Shown here piece after piece: positions 43,998 through 52,121 of a stretch of 64,000 bases of DNA. Where the stretch lies: the NCBI GenBank assembly GCA_023150555.1, contig JAKLKQ010000023.1, forward strand, positions 1-64,000, in the 5' to 3' direction. Each line of letters starts with the position of its first letter. Within the stretch, counting starts at the first letter, position 1. The DNA is from Planctomycetota bacterium. GTDB taxonomy: Bacteria; Planctomycetota; SZUA-567; H5-PLA8. Below the pieces are notes generated by a model. That model saw nothing but the letters and a program-made list of their open reading frames with translations, was not told the origin of the DNA and ran no database searches. A program made the position numbers and the translations under genes.

Positions 43998-44555
43998 CTA
44001 TGCGTCCCGTTCCAGCTTCCGGCGCAACATGCGCTTGGCCCGGTGAATGCGCGTCTCGACCGTCGTCACCGGCACGTCCAGAATCTCCGCGATGCGCTCG
44101 TAGCTCATCTCCGACTGGTACCGCAGCAGCAGGACTTCGCGGTACATCACCGGCAGTTCCATCAGGGCCTCGCGCAACTGCGCCGCCTGCACGCGGTGCT
44201 CGTAGACCTCTTCGGGCCGCAGCGCTTCCTGATCGACCGAGCGCTCCAGCTCCTCGTCCTCGGCCCCGCGCGGCTTCTTCTTGCGCAGGAAGTCAATGCT
44301 CAGGTTCCGTGCAATCCGGTAACACCACTTCAGGTAACCGCCGGACGAGTTCGGATCGACGCTCGACCACGTCCGGTACGTCTGCAGCAACGCCTCCTGC
44401 GTGAGGTCCGAGGCGTCCTCCTTGTTGCCCACCAGCCGCAGCACCAGCGTGTAGACGTCCTGCCAGTGCTCCTGCACGAAGCGGGCATAGAGGCGCAGGA
44501 GATCGCCGTCCTCCGGGCGGGGTTCGATCGGATCGTCCGCCAAGGGGCTACTCAT
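43998..44555 (-). CDS. ECF RNA polymerase sigma factor (FecR-linked)
   Basis: 185 residues. Region 2: VQEHWQDVYTLVLRLVGNKE, DASDLTQEALLQTYRTW, WCYRIARNLSIDFLRKKKP. Region 4: LPVMYREVLLLRYQSEMSYE, RIAEILDVPVTTVETRIHRA. AGCGAGG precedes ATG. The upstream gap (44556-44719) is AT-rich with several TGCA words (AATGCACTTGTGCAGC near 44629). Distinct from the two toroid-linked sigma factors. Confidence 0.92.
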   Translation of the reverse strand: MSSPLADDPIEPRPEDGDLLRLYARFVQEHWQDVYTLVLRLVGNKEDASDLTQEALLQTYRTWSSVDPNSSGGYLKWCYRIARNLSIDFLRKKKPRGAEDEELERSVDQEALRPEEVYEHRVQAAQLREALMELPVMYREVLLLRYQSEMSYERIAEILDVPVTTVETRIHRAKRMLRRKLERDA

Positions 44556-44719
44556 CGCCTCGCTGCCGGGGCCCTAGGGCCTCCGCAGCCACCAAGGTAA
44601 CGCGGTGGGTGAAACAAACTTGCAGGTCGAATGCACTTGTGCAGCACATTTTATTGCAAACCCTTCACCTACAGACGTTTATGCAATCCAAGCATCGCCC
44701 TAACTAAGAAAAATCTTTC

Positions 44720-45616
44720 TCAGCCCAGCTCCGGACAGCAGATGGCAAGGATCATTCCGGGCTTTCCGGCGGGCTTTCCCGGACCCAGGGCCATGCGCAC
44801 GAACGGGCGCTGGTGGGCCAGCCCGCATCGCTTGGCGGTGGGCACCGCCCAGGCGTTCTCCGCGAGCAGATCGACGATGACCGACTCGCCGGCAAGCTTC
44901 TGTAGCTGCGCCATCAGCAGGGCTTCGGCCAGCCCATCGTCGCGGGAGACGATGGGCCCCAACTGCTGCGCCTTGGCGCCCTTGCGGGCCAGCGCGTAGC
45001 CGGCGACTTCGCCCTCGCGGCGCGCGACAATGGCGGGCTCGGGCCAATCCGCGAGCCACGCTTCGAGCACGCGCCTGCGCGAGGCCCCGAAGGCCGGCGC
45101 GTCGAACGCGGCGATGTCGTCGAGGTCGCGTGGCTGAGCGGGCAGCAGTTCCCACGGGCCGAGCACGCCGCCGGGGACCTTGTGTGCGGTGCCTTCCCAG
45201 CGTTCGATCTTCCATTCGGCGGTGAAACCGAGCGGCTCGTAGAGCTTCTTCCCCATGGGCGTGGCATCCAGGCGCAGGGTCTCGACGCCGGCATCCTTCA
45301 GATAGGCGATGGCGTTCTGAAGCAGCGTCGAGCCGATGCCCAGGCCGCGGCGTTCGGGGTCGGCCAGGACCATGCCGATCCAGGCGAAGCTGCCCGGGCC
45401 ACCGGCGGGCTCGAAGCGCGTGACGGTGGCGGTTCCGGCGAGCTGGCCGTCCATCTCCGCGGCAAAGCAGCCCCGGGGCTCGAAGGTGAGCAGCCGCTCG
45501 AGGTCGCGCTCGGTCTGGTTCCACTTCGCCAACTCGCACAGGCGCCGGGCGCCGGGCAGGTCGGCGGGGGTCAGCAGACGATAGTGGGGCTTCGCCTGGG
45601 GCGAGGCATCGCTCAC
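44720..45616 (-). CDS. GNAT acetyltransferase with second acetyltransferase-like domain
   Basis: 298 residues. GNAT core: RLLTPADLPGARRLCELAKW, WIGMVLADPERRGLGIGSTL (acetyl-CoA loop), LRLDATPMGKKLYEPLGF. The C-terminal half (DIAAFDAPAFGASRRRVLEA, VAGYALARKGAKAQQLGPIV) matches the YitH/HolE-type second domain (PF18014). GTG 45616 with GGAG at 8 bases is preferred to GTG 45625. Substrate unknown. Confidence 0.83.
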   Translation of the reverse strand: MSDASPQAKPHYRLLTPADLPGARRLCELAKWNQTERDLERLLTFEPRGCFAAEMDGQLAGTATVTRFEPAGGPGSFAWIGMVLADPERRGLGIGSTLLQNAIAYLKDAGVETLRLDATPMGKKLYEPLGFTAEWKIERWEGTAHKVPGGVLGPWELLPAQPRDLDDIAAFDAPAFGASRRRVLEAWLADWPEPAIVARREGEVAGYALARKGAKAQQLGPIVSRDDGLAEALLMAQLQKLAGESVIVDLLAENAWAVPTAKRCGLAHQRPFVRMALGPGKPAGKPGMILAICCPELG

Positions 45617-45689
45617 GGACGGCACTCCGGATTGGGAGACAGAACTAGAGGTGTATCCGCGGCGCGGCGCGGCATCAAGTAGCCCGCTG

Positions 45690-46010
45690 CTAGACCGGGA
45701 TGTAGTTGCGGTCCTTGGGCACGTCCTTCCAGCTGAAGCAGTCGGTGGGGCAGAGGTCGAAGCAGGTGTGGCAGCCGGTGCAGTTGTAGGGGTTGACCTT
45801 GGCCACGAGATTGTTCTTGTTGGCCTTGTGCTTCACGCCGTCGGTGCACTCGATCATCTCGAGCGCGTAGCAGTGGCCGATGGGAATGCAGACCTTGCAG
45901 CCCGTGCACTTGCTGGCGTCCACGAAGGCCACGGCCTGTTTCAGCGTGATCTGCTCGGCGTTGCGCACCGCCTTGCGGGTGCGGTCGCGGAGGGATGCCC
46001 AATCAGCCAT
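45690..46010 (-). CDS. Ferredoxin-type protein, two 4Fe-4S sites
   Basis: 106 residues. The second cluster is canonical (CTGCHTCFDLCPTDC). The first, CTGCKVCIPIGHC, has five rather than three residues before the fourth Cys, an unusual spacing. The start overlaps the stop of the PreA-like gene by 8 bases, so it is very likely its electron-transfer subunit. Cytoplasmic. Confidence 0.88.
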   Translation of the reverse strand: MADWASLRDRTRKAVRNAEQITLKQAVAFVDASKCTGCKVCIPIGHCYALEMIECTDGVKHKANKNNLVAKVNPYNCTGCHTCFDLCPTDCFSWKDVPKDRNYIPV

Positions 46011-47025
46011 TGCCCTTCTCCTCTTTCTCCGCCATCCACTTCTTCATGCGGGTCAGTTCCTGCGCGAGATAGGCGTAGCCGCGCAACATGGTCTCGGTGC
46101 AGACGCCGATCATGTCGGCGCCCATCAGGTTCATCTGAACGTAGTCCTGCCAGGTCGCCATGCCGCCGTAGCCGACGATGTAACAGCGGCGCTTGAGCTT
46201 CTCCTCCAGCTTGTTGGCGGCGACGGCCGAGCTGATCGCGTAGGTGTCCTTGAGCGCCAGCGGCTTCAGCCACGGGCCGCTGAGGCACGAGATGCTGGGC
46301 TCCTTCTGCAGGTCGTAGGGGCCCTGCTCCGGATTCTCGATGTCGATGGGCGGCACACCCAGGCGGTTGCCGACGCTGGCGACGAAGTCCGCCCCGGCCT
46401 CGAAGCACGCCACCGAGAGCGCGCCAAGATTTCCCCACTCGGGGGAGATCTTCACGCACAGCGGGACCTTGGTGCCCTTGCGGACCTCGCGGACGATGTC
46501 GGCGACGGTGTCGGTGCACTCGCACATCGACGCGCCGGTGCGCTGGTTGACGTAATGATCGGTGGCCTGCTTGTTGAAGGACATGTTCGGGCAGCACATG
46601 TTGAGTTCGTTGCCGTGGATGCCGGCGCCCTCGAAGCGCTTGGCCATGTTGACCCAGCCGTCGATGCCCTTGTCGCCGCAGTAGGTGATGTTGCTGAACC
46701 ACTTGGTGGTCTTGGTGTTCTTGCGCGCGAAGTCCGCCAGGCGCAGCGCTTCGTCGACGGTGATGCGCTTCTCGGCGGTGAAGCTGTGGAGCTTCTCCTT
46801 CTTCCACCACTTGTAGCGCGGCTCGCGCGAAATGTACGGCTCGGGATCGAAGCTCAGCTTCAGGCACGCCGCGCCCCAGCCGGCCTCGTCGATCTGGCGG
46901 ATCATGCCCACGGTCTTGACCGTCGGGCCGCTGCCAACGACGCACGGGTTGTGGAACTTAAGGCCCGCGGCTTCGAAGGGCAGATGCGTCGCGGCGAATT
47001 GGTCCTGCTGGACTTCGGTGGACAT
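46003..47025 (-). CDS. Dihydropyrimidine dehydrogenase PreA-like / dihydroorotate dehydrogenase-family FMN oxidoreductase
   Basis: 340 residues. FMN-binding TIM barrel: FHNPCVVGSGPTVKTVGMIR, CLKLSFDPEPYISREPRYKW, ELNMCCPNMSFNKQ with the catalytic-position Cys145, VPLCVKISPEWGNLGALSVA, YIVGYGGMATWQDYVQMNLM. It matches PreA-type subunits, which reduce pyrimidines. The NAD(P)H-binding PreT is absent; only the ferredoxin gene follows. GGGAGG precedes ATG. Exact substrate uncertain. Confidence 0.85.
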   Translation of the reverse strand: MSTEVQQDQFAATHLPFEAAGLKFHNPCVVGSGPTVKTVGMIRQIDEAGWGAACLKLSFDPEPYISREPRYKWWKKEKLHSFTAEKRITVDEALRLADFARKNTKTTKWFSNITYCGDKGIDGWVNMAKRFEGAGIHGNELNMCCPNMSFNKQATDHYVNQRTGASMCECTDTVADIVREVRKGTKVPLCVKISPEWGNLGALSVACFEAGADFVASVGNRLGVPPIDIENPEQGPYDLQKEPSISCLSGPWLKPLALKDTYAISSAVAANKLEEKLKRRCYIVGYGGMATWQDYVQMNLMGADMIGVCTETMLRGYAYLAQELTRMKKWMAEKEEKGNG

Positions 47026-47270
47026 GAAGAACGCCTCCCGGATAAAAGCGACCTCAGATGGGCAAGTTTAGCCCGCCGCGGGGGTTTGGCAAGGAGGCCC
47101 GGGCGCGTCACACTGGGATACGCTACCTCCGCCGGGGCAAGGGCTTGGGGCGGGCGGAAATGGCCTTGGCAGGCCCGCGCCAGCCGCTACCTTCGAGAGG
47201 CCGTTTTTCCAGCGAAACGAGGCGTCTCGCTTTTGCCCGCGGGCGCCGCAGCGATAAAGAAGAGGTCGCC

Positions 47271-48332
47271 ATGGCCAAGGACAAGGTGCGCGTCGGCGTC
47301 GTGGGCAGCAAGTTCGCCGCGGACTTCCACGCCGACAGCTACAAGCGCAACGACAAGGTGGAACTGGTTGCCGTCGCGGCCCTGGACGGCCTCGAGGAGT
47401 ACAAGGCAAAGTGGGGCGTGAAGGACACTTACAAAGACTACAAGGAGATGCTGCAGCGCGACGACATCGACCTAGTCAGCATCTGCGTCCCCAACTTCCT
47501 GCACGCGCAGGTGGCCATCGCCTGCGCCGCGGCGGGCAAGGACGTCATCTGCGAGAAGCCCCTGGCGACGAACAGCGCCGACGCGGCCAAGGCCGTGGCC
47601 GCGTGCAAGGAAGCCGGCGTAAAGCTGTTCTACGCCGAGGATTGGTGCTTTGCGCCGTCGCTGAAACGGGTCATCGAGATCGTCAAGAAGGGCGGCATCG
47701 GCGACGTGCTGTACGTGAAGGCCAAGGAAGTCCACAACGGCACGCACAGCCCCTTCGCCAAGAAAAAGGAGACCTGCGGCGGCGGCAGCCTGATCCACCT
47801 CGGCATCCATCCGGTGGGCTGGGCGCTGCACTTGCTGGGCGAGGAAGGCAAGAATCCGGTCGTCGAAGTCATCGGCAAGACCAACGGCGGCAGCGCGGAC
47901 AACTACGTCCATAAAGACAATACGGGCGAGGACTTCGGACTCGGCATCATCAAGTTCGCGAAGGGCCAGCACGCCTTCGTCGAGGGCAACTACATCACGC
48001 TCGGCGGCATGGACGACAAGATCGAGCTCTACGGCACCGCAGGCCGCATCGCCGTCGATCTGACCTTCGGCAGTCCGGTCAGCGTCTACAGTCGCCCGGG
48101 CATCGACTACGTCATCGAGAAGACCGACAACACCGTGGGCTGGACGAAGCCGGCGGTCGACGAGTTCTTCAACCTGGGCTACGTAGAGGAGTTAGCCTAC
48201 TTCGTGGACTGCGTGGCGAAGGACGAACAGCCCTTCTGGGGCGTCAGCGGCGACAACGGGCTGATGTGCCTGCGCGTCATCGAGGCGATGTACAAGTCGA
48301 GCGAAGAAGGCCGCACGATCAAACTCGGATAG
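47271..48332 (+). CDS. Gfo/Idh/MocA family oxidoreductase
   Basis: 353 residues. N-terminal Rossmann fold with VRVGVVGSKFAADFHADSYK, VELVAVAALDG, DDIDLVSICVPNFLHAQVAI and the signature DVICEKPLATNSADAAKAV. The C-terminal substrate domain has GGGSLIHLGIHPVGWALHLL. NAD(P)-dependent sugar or inositol dehydrogenase; substrate unknown. AAGAGG precedes ATG 47271. The frame runs further upstream without a credible start. Confidence 0.92.
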   Translation: MAKDKVRVGVVGSKFAADFHADSYKRNDKVELVAVAALDGLEEYKAKWGVKDTYKDYKEMLQRDDIDLVSICVPNFLHAQVAIACAAAGKDVICEKPLATNSADAAKAVAACKEAGVKLFYAEDWCFAPSLKRVIEIVKKGGIGDVLYVKAKEVHNGTHSPFAKKKETCGGGSLIHLGIHPVGWALHLLGEEGKNPVVEVIGKTNGGSADNYVHKDNTGEDFGLGIIKFAKGQHAFVEGNYITLGGMDDKIELYGTAGRIAVDLTFGSPVSVYSRPGIDYVIEKTDNTVGWTKPAVDEFFNLGYVEELAYFVDCVAKDEQPFWGVSGDNGLMCLRVIEAMYKSSEEGRTIKLG

Positions 48333-48420
48333 CCCGAACGCGCGCTCAATTTCAGCAACAAATCGAAACGCGAATGCGCGGCTGGCAATTTTTGTCAGTC
48401 GCGAGATCTCGCCAGTTGGG

Positions 48421-48600
48421 CCCCATGCACAATGGGTGTTATGCAGAATATGCTGTAACCGCCACATCGTGCATTCATGTAAGTCCTTATTGCACGATAC
48501 GAATGCACCGAGGTGCAAATAGGGTTTACGAGAACGGCGGGTGTTACGTTGCACGGCGTGCTGCGCCAGGTGCAATATACGCATTGCGTATCTATCGGGT
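48421..48600. other. Intergenic island rich in GTGCA/TGCAC words
   Basis: Part of a 599-base gap (48333-48931) with no gene seen. Seven TGCAC/GTGCA words lie near 48426, 48470, 48491, 48504, 48513, 48550 and 48570. Segment 48540-48563 (core GTGTTACGTTGCACGG) matches the inverted 19722-19745 at 22 of 24 bases, and CACATCGTGCA (48463-48473) is also shared. The rest of the gap (48601-48931) is GC-rich with GGAGTGGGGC near 48648, and AAGGAGG before the desaturase. Confidence 0.6.
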
Positions 48601-48931
48601 ACCGGGCTCCGGACGCCGCTATCCGGAAAAGAAGGGCCGAGGGGCGAGGAGTGGGGCACGGCAAGACGGAAAAACCGAAAGCAGCCGCAAGGCCGCAGGG
48701 AGGACGGGGCTTCCACCGCCGCACCCAATGGTTCCGCGGTTGATGCCTTTGGCAAATCGCAACTCGATTGCAGGCATACGGTTAGCGGCGCACGCAGATT
48801 CGCCCAAAAAATCGTTGTAGGAACACGGCCAGTCCTTTTTAGAAGGCGGGAAGCTCGCCGCGCGCCGCGCTCGCCGTTGGAGCCGCGCGCGCCGGCCCGG
48901 CAACCCGCCAATATAAAGGAGGCAGCGGGCC

Positions 48932-49945
48932 ATGGCGGCGGCGGCGATGGCGGTACGGATTCCGGAGGACCTCAAGCGCGTCGATTCGGCGCGCTGGTGC
49001 GCGGATCTCCTGCTGGACTGGGCGGTCATCGCGCTCGCGATGGCCGGCGCGATCCACGCCCACCACTGGGTCGCGTGGGCGGCGGCGGTGCTGGTGATCG
49101 GCAACCGCCAGCACGCGCTGGGCATTCTGGCGCACGACGCCGCGCACTACCTGGCCTTCCGCAACCGCTTCGCCAACGACCTGGTCTCGAACGCCTGCAT
49201 CGCGTGGCTGGTGATGTGGTCGACCGAAGGCTACCGCTGGTGGCACCTCAAGCACCACCGCCACACCGGCACGCCCGAAGACCCCGAACTGGACCTCAAG
49301 CGCCACGGCGCGCCGGGTTGGGACCTTCCGACCAGCGCAAAGCGTATGCTGTGGGAGACGTTTCTCGATTTCGCCGGCCGCGGCGCGATGATTCTCTTCG
49401 CCGGGCTGGTGATGTTCCCTCCGCCCAAGCGCTGGCAGCGCGTCATGACCGTGCTCTGGCCGTTGGCGCTTTCGGCGGCGTTGCTCGCGCTGGGGCATTG
49501 GGAGATCGTCGCGCTGTGGTACCTTTCGGCGGCGACGGCCTTCGCGGCGTTCATGCGCACGCGGATGTGGATCGAGCACGTCGGTACCAGCGGCACGCAC
49601 CGCGTGCGCTTGTCGCGTCTCGAAGCGCTGCTCCTGGCCCCGCACTACACGTGGCTGCACTGGGAGCACCACCACTACCCATTCGTGCCTTGCTTCCATC
49701 TCGAATGCGTGCGCGAACTCGATACGAGCGTTCCCGTGGTCACCCTGAGGGAACTCTGGGCGTCGCTGCTGCGCGCGCCAAAGTTGAAGAGCGGGGACGT
49801 GCCGCCGGAGAAGAGCCAAGTTCCAAGAACCAAGACCCAAATGGCAGGGGAGAGGGTCACGGAGAAAACGGATTCGGGCGGCCCGCGCCGGCGGAGCGGG
49901 CATTCGAGTTCCACGCGCATCCAGGTGCCCACGCTCACCGAGTGA
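48932..49945 (+). CDS. Fatty acid desaturase family protein
   Basis: 337 residues. Three His boxes of membrane di-iron desaturases/hydroxylases: HDAAH (68-72), HLKHHRH (105-111) and WEHHHYP near 245. About four TM helices. Likely acts on membrane lipids or carotenoid-like substrates. The C-terminal 45 residues look like read-through of a word repeat (49811-49841) and are probably not a domain. AAAGGAGG upstream; ATG 48932 and ATG 48947 are both possible. Confidence 0.85.
   Translation: MAAAAMAVRIPEDLKRVDSARWCADLLLDWAVIALAMAGAIHAHHWVAWAAAVLVIGNRQHALGILAHDAAHYLAFRNRFANDLVSNACIAWLVMWSTEGYRWWHLKHHRHTGTPEDPELDLKRHGAPGWDLPTSAKRMLWETFLDFAGRGAMILFAGLVMFPPPKRWQRVMTVLWPLALSAALLALGHWEIVALWYLSAATAFAAFMRTRMWIEHVGTSGTHRVRLSRLEALLLAPHYTWLHWEHHHYPFVPCFHLECVRELDTSVPVVTLRELWASLLRAPKLKSGDVPPEKSQVPRTKTQMAGERVTEKTDSGGPRRRSGHSSSTRIQVPTLTE
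49811..49841. repeat. CCAAG-word repeat within the desaturase 3' end
   Basis: Four near-tandem words (CCAAG, TCCAAG, ACCAAG, ACCCAA) like those in many bacterial intergenic repeats. Here they are translated as the tail of the desaturase, which suggests insertion near the stop codon. Confidence 0.5.
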
Positions 49946-50025
49946 CCCGCGGCGCGCTCTTGGGTCTTACCGGCGATCCCGCCGGCGATCCAAACCACTC
50001 GGCTTCGCGCATGATTCGAGGACAA

Positions 50026-50059
50026 ATGAAAAAGCCCCCGCGGCGGTGGCCGCGGGGGC
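50026..50059 (-). terminator. Rho-independent terminator
   Basis: Read on the minus strand, GCCCCCGCGG (50059-50050) pairs perfectly with CCGCGGGGGC (50043-50034) around 6 bases, followed by TTTTTCATTT. It ends the DUF6370-like transcript; the mirror image could also serve the plus-strand desaturase. Confidence 0.85.
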
Positions 50060-50078
50060 GTTGCGGCTACGGGCGCTG

Positions 50079-50789
50079 CTAGCGCGCTTGGTCCTGGGCG
50101 CTCGGGCCTCCGTGCGCCGGTCCGCAGGACGGCGCCTGCGTACACTCCGCCGCATCGAGTAACCCGTAGGGCTTCACCGGTTCCTTCGCGTTGGTGCCTG
50201 CCTTCGCGCGGGACCAGTCGTCCCAGGTGGACTGGAAGCGGAAGCCCTTCAGCAGGCTGTCCATCCATTTCGAATTCGGCTGGAGGTAACTGAAGAGCGG
50301 GTCTTCGCGGACGGCGCCGCCGCTGGGTGCGCCGCCCAGCATCCCGGTCTTCTTCGCTTCCTCCTGGCCTTCCTTACGCTTTGCGTCCATCCCTTTCGTC
50401 TCGACCTTCGGGTCCGGGACGAACTCGCTGACCGCGATCCAGTGCCTGCCGTCCTTGTCCTCGGCGGCGACGCCCTTCACCGCCAGGCGATCGCCCAGCT
50501 TCTTCGGGCAGGCGGCCAGCTTCTTCGCTGTGTCTTCGCCGGCGGCATCGGCCTTCCTGAGCCAGTAGCGCGTATCCTTCACATTCAGGACGGGTGCGCA
50601 CTGTCCGGCCTTGGTCTCCACGGCGTGGTCGCATTTGGCGCAGCCGGGTTTGCCTTCGAACAGCGCGGGTTCTTCCTTCTTCGGTTCCGGCTGCTTCGGC
50701 GTGTCCTGGCCGCCGTCTTCCCCGGCGCTCGCGCTGAAGAAGGACGCGAACGCAAGCAACATCGAGAGATGAAATGCACGGACCAACAT
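50079..50789 (-). CDS. Secreted Cys-containing protein with DUF6370-like domain
   Basis: 236 residues. Signal peptide (LSMLLAFASFFSASAGED), a Lys/Pro linker, then GCAKCDHAVETKAGQCAPVL with VKDTRYWL and DRLAVKGVAAEDKDGRHWIA. This fits the DUF6370 pattern of short planctomycete secreted domains. CxxC plus later Cys could bind metal. The C-terminal 100 residues are unrecognised. AAGGAGG precedes ATG 50789; a clear terminator follows. Same strand as the CBS gene 37 bases upstream, so probably co-transcribed. Confidence 0.7.
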   Translation of the reverse strand: MLVRAFHLSMLLAFASFFSASAGEDGGQDTPKQPEPKKEEPALFEGKPGCAKCDHAVETKAGQCAPVLNVKDTRYWLRKADAAGEDTAKKLAACPKKLGDRLAVKGVAAEDKDGRHWIAVSEFVPDPKVETKGMDAKRKEGQEEAKKTGMLGGAPSGGAVREDPLFSYLQPNSKWMDSLLKGFRFQSTWDDWSRAKAGTNAKEPVKPYGLLDAAECTQAPSCGPAHGGPSAQDQAR

Positions 50790-50826
50790 CGCTGCCTCCT
50801 TTCCAGGATCTGCCGGCAGGCCGGGT

Positions 50827-51360
50827 TCACGAGGCCGACTTGAGCCGTTCGTGCAGGCGCCGTGCCGGCAGCCGTTGTTCGTCCGCCGGCCGCCCGGACT
50901 CCCCATGGAGGCCCAGGTGCCGGCTGAGATGCTTGAGCAGGTACGCGCGGGAGACGATGCCGCTGGGGCGTCCGTCCAGGTCGACGATGGGGATATGCCG
51001 GAAGCCGTCGACGGTCATGCGGTTGAGCGCGTAGCCGATGGAGTCCCAGGGCCCCAGGGCGATGGGGTTGGGCGTCATGAAGCTGCGGATCGGCATCCAG
51101 ACGAAGTCGGGGTCCAGATGCGCGATGCGCACCAGGTCGCGTTCGGTGAAGATGCCGCGCAGCGCGCCGCTGGCGGGATCGCACAGCAGCACGGCCGGTG
51201 CGTCGTCCCTGCGCATCAGCTGCACCACGTCCAGGACAGTGGCCGCGGTGGAAGCCGTGGCGGCCGGCGGCGGATCGGTCTCCTCCAGGGGTCTGCGAAG
51301 GGCGGCGTCGGTGAGGGCCTTCGACTCGGCTCGGAAACAAGTCTTCGTTCCGTAGCTCAT
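50827..51360 (-). CDS. Tandem CBS-domain protein
   Basis: 177 residues. Two CBS motifs: VLDVVQLMRRDDAPAVLLCD with GIFTERDLVRIA, and FMTPNPIALGPWDSIGYALN with HIPIVDLDGRPSGIVSRAYL. CBS pairs bind adenine nucleotides and act as energy sensors, usually within or beside an effector; none is fused here. AAGGAG lies 6 bases before ATG 51360. A basic tail follows the second CBS. First gene of a likely two-gene unit. Confidence 0.87.
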   Translation of the reverse strand: MSYGTKTCFRAESKALTDAALRRPLEETDPPPAATASTAATVLDVVQLMRRDDAPAVLLCDPASGALRGIFTERDLVRIAHLDPDFVWMPIRSFMTPNPIALGPWDSIGYALNRMTVDGFRHIPIVDLDGRPSGIVSRAYLLKHLSRHLGLHGESGRPADEQRLPARRLHERLKSAS

Positions 51361-51611
51361 ACGCGACTCCTTATCGTATTCGCCAAGGGCCAATCGCTTG
51401 TCACTTCAGCAGACGCCGGTTCGGCGCGGACCTTCAAAATCGGCAGGCGGGCAAGAGCGCTTTGCGTAAATTCTTGAACGTCAAAAATTTGCGGGGAGGG
51501 AGTGGGGCGAAGAGCGGAAAAAAGAAACAGCAAACGGTGATCCGCCGCGCCCGCGCTCGTCCGCACGACGGGGCTGGAAGTTTAAGTCCGTGCGTGTCGC
51601 CTGACGTAGCA
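51361..51611. other. Intergenic region, no gene seen
   Basis: First part of a 761-base gap between the CBS gene and the pyrD gene. It holds a GGAGTGGGGC word at about 51499 followed by a purine-rich stretch (CGGAAAAAAGAAACAGC), similar to 48648-48690. Possible promoter of the minus-strand CBS gene; none assigned. Confidence 0.3.
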
Positions 51612-51710
51612 AGTGCCCCGGAGGGGCACCAGGATAGAGCCCGGGGCCAGCGCGGCGGTAAGCCGCGCGCAGCCCTGGGAACTGGACGCGCACACGCCAC
51701 GACGCGGCAC
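51612..51710 (-). repeat. REP-like structured repeat, inverted copy
   Basis: Read on the minus strand it aligns with 53783-53878 through the blocks TGCCGCG, CCCAGGGCTGCG, CCGGGCT and TGCCCCTCCGGGGCA. It contains a GTGCCCC/GGGGCAC hairpin. It is one of three copies in the window. Confidence 0.7.
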
Positions 51711-51712
51711 CA

Positions 51713-51825
51713 CCGTAGCGTCCGGCTCACAGAGCCGGACGCTACGGCGGAATTCGTCCCGAAGCGGCTTTCCAATCGGAAGAGATTCGCTTCGAGACGA
51801 ATTCGGCGCACGCGACGCGTGCGCC
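51713..51825. repeat. Cluster of three strong hairpins between REP-like copies
   Basis: Hairpin 1: CCGTAGCGTCCGGCT (51713-51727) with its perfect complement at 51733-51747 and a 5-base loop. Hairpin 2: GAATTCGTCCCGAAGCG (51750-51766) with 51788-51804, one mismatch. Hairpin 3: GGCGCACGCG (51805-51814) with 51816-51825 around a single base. Flanked by oppositely oriented REP-like copies. Confidence 0.8.
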
Positions 51826-51826
51826 G

Positions 51827-51890
51827 TGCCGCGGCGGGCAAACGTGGACCGTTTACCCAGGGCTCTAACCTGGCGCCCCTCCGAGGCGCT
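51827..51890 (+). repeat. REP-like structured repeat, shortened forward copy
   Basis: The first 38 bases (51827-51864, core GGCAAACGTGGACCGTTTAC) are identical to 53783-53820. The middle is missing and the end is GCGCCCCTCCGAGGCGCT. Confidence 0.85.
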
Positions 51891-52034
51891 TTTGGGCTGC
51901 TTGACAAAAATCGCCCTACTGGACGAAGTTTAGAATATCTTTGTAGGACTTGAGTACCACGTCGACGGAGCCCGAGCGGCTTCTTGTCGCGTCCCTGTGG
52001 GCCGCGACCCGGACGTGGTGACGTCCGGGCCAAC

Positions 52035-52121
52035 CATTCAATACTTCTCTGTGATGCTCTGCGTTCTCTGTGGCTCTGCGTTGAAGTCGTTTGATGCTTG
52101 CTGAAAGCCAATCGCCGATAG
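52035..52121. repeat. Word repeats (CTCTGCG and GCTGAAAGC types)
   Basis: CTCTGTGATGCTCTGCG, TTCTCTGTGGCTCTGCG in near tandem, then GCTGAAAGCC and CGATAGCT (52098-52118). The latter words are the inverse of those at 482-508. It lies between the hairpin cluster and the 3' end of pyrD. Confidence 0.6.

Noticed and set aside
51490..51540. GGAGTGGGGC-plus-purine stretch similar to 48640-48690 as a defined repeat family
   Set aside because: Similarity is partial and low complexity; not enough to call a shared element without an alignment search.
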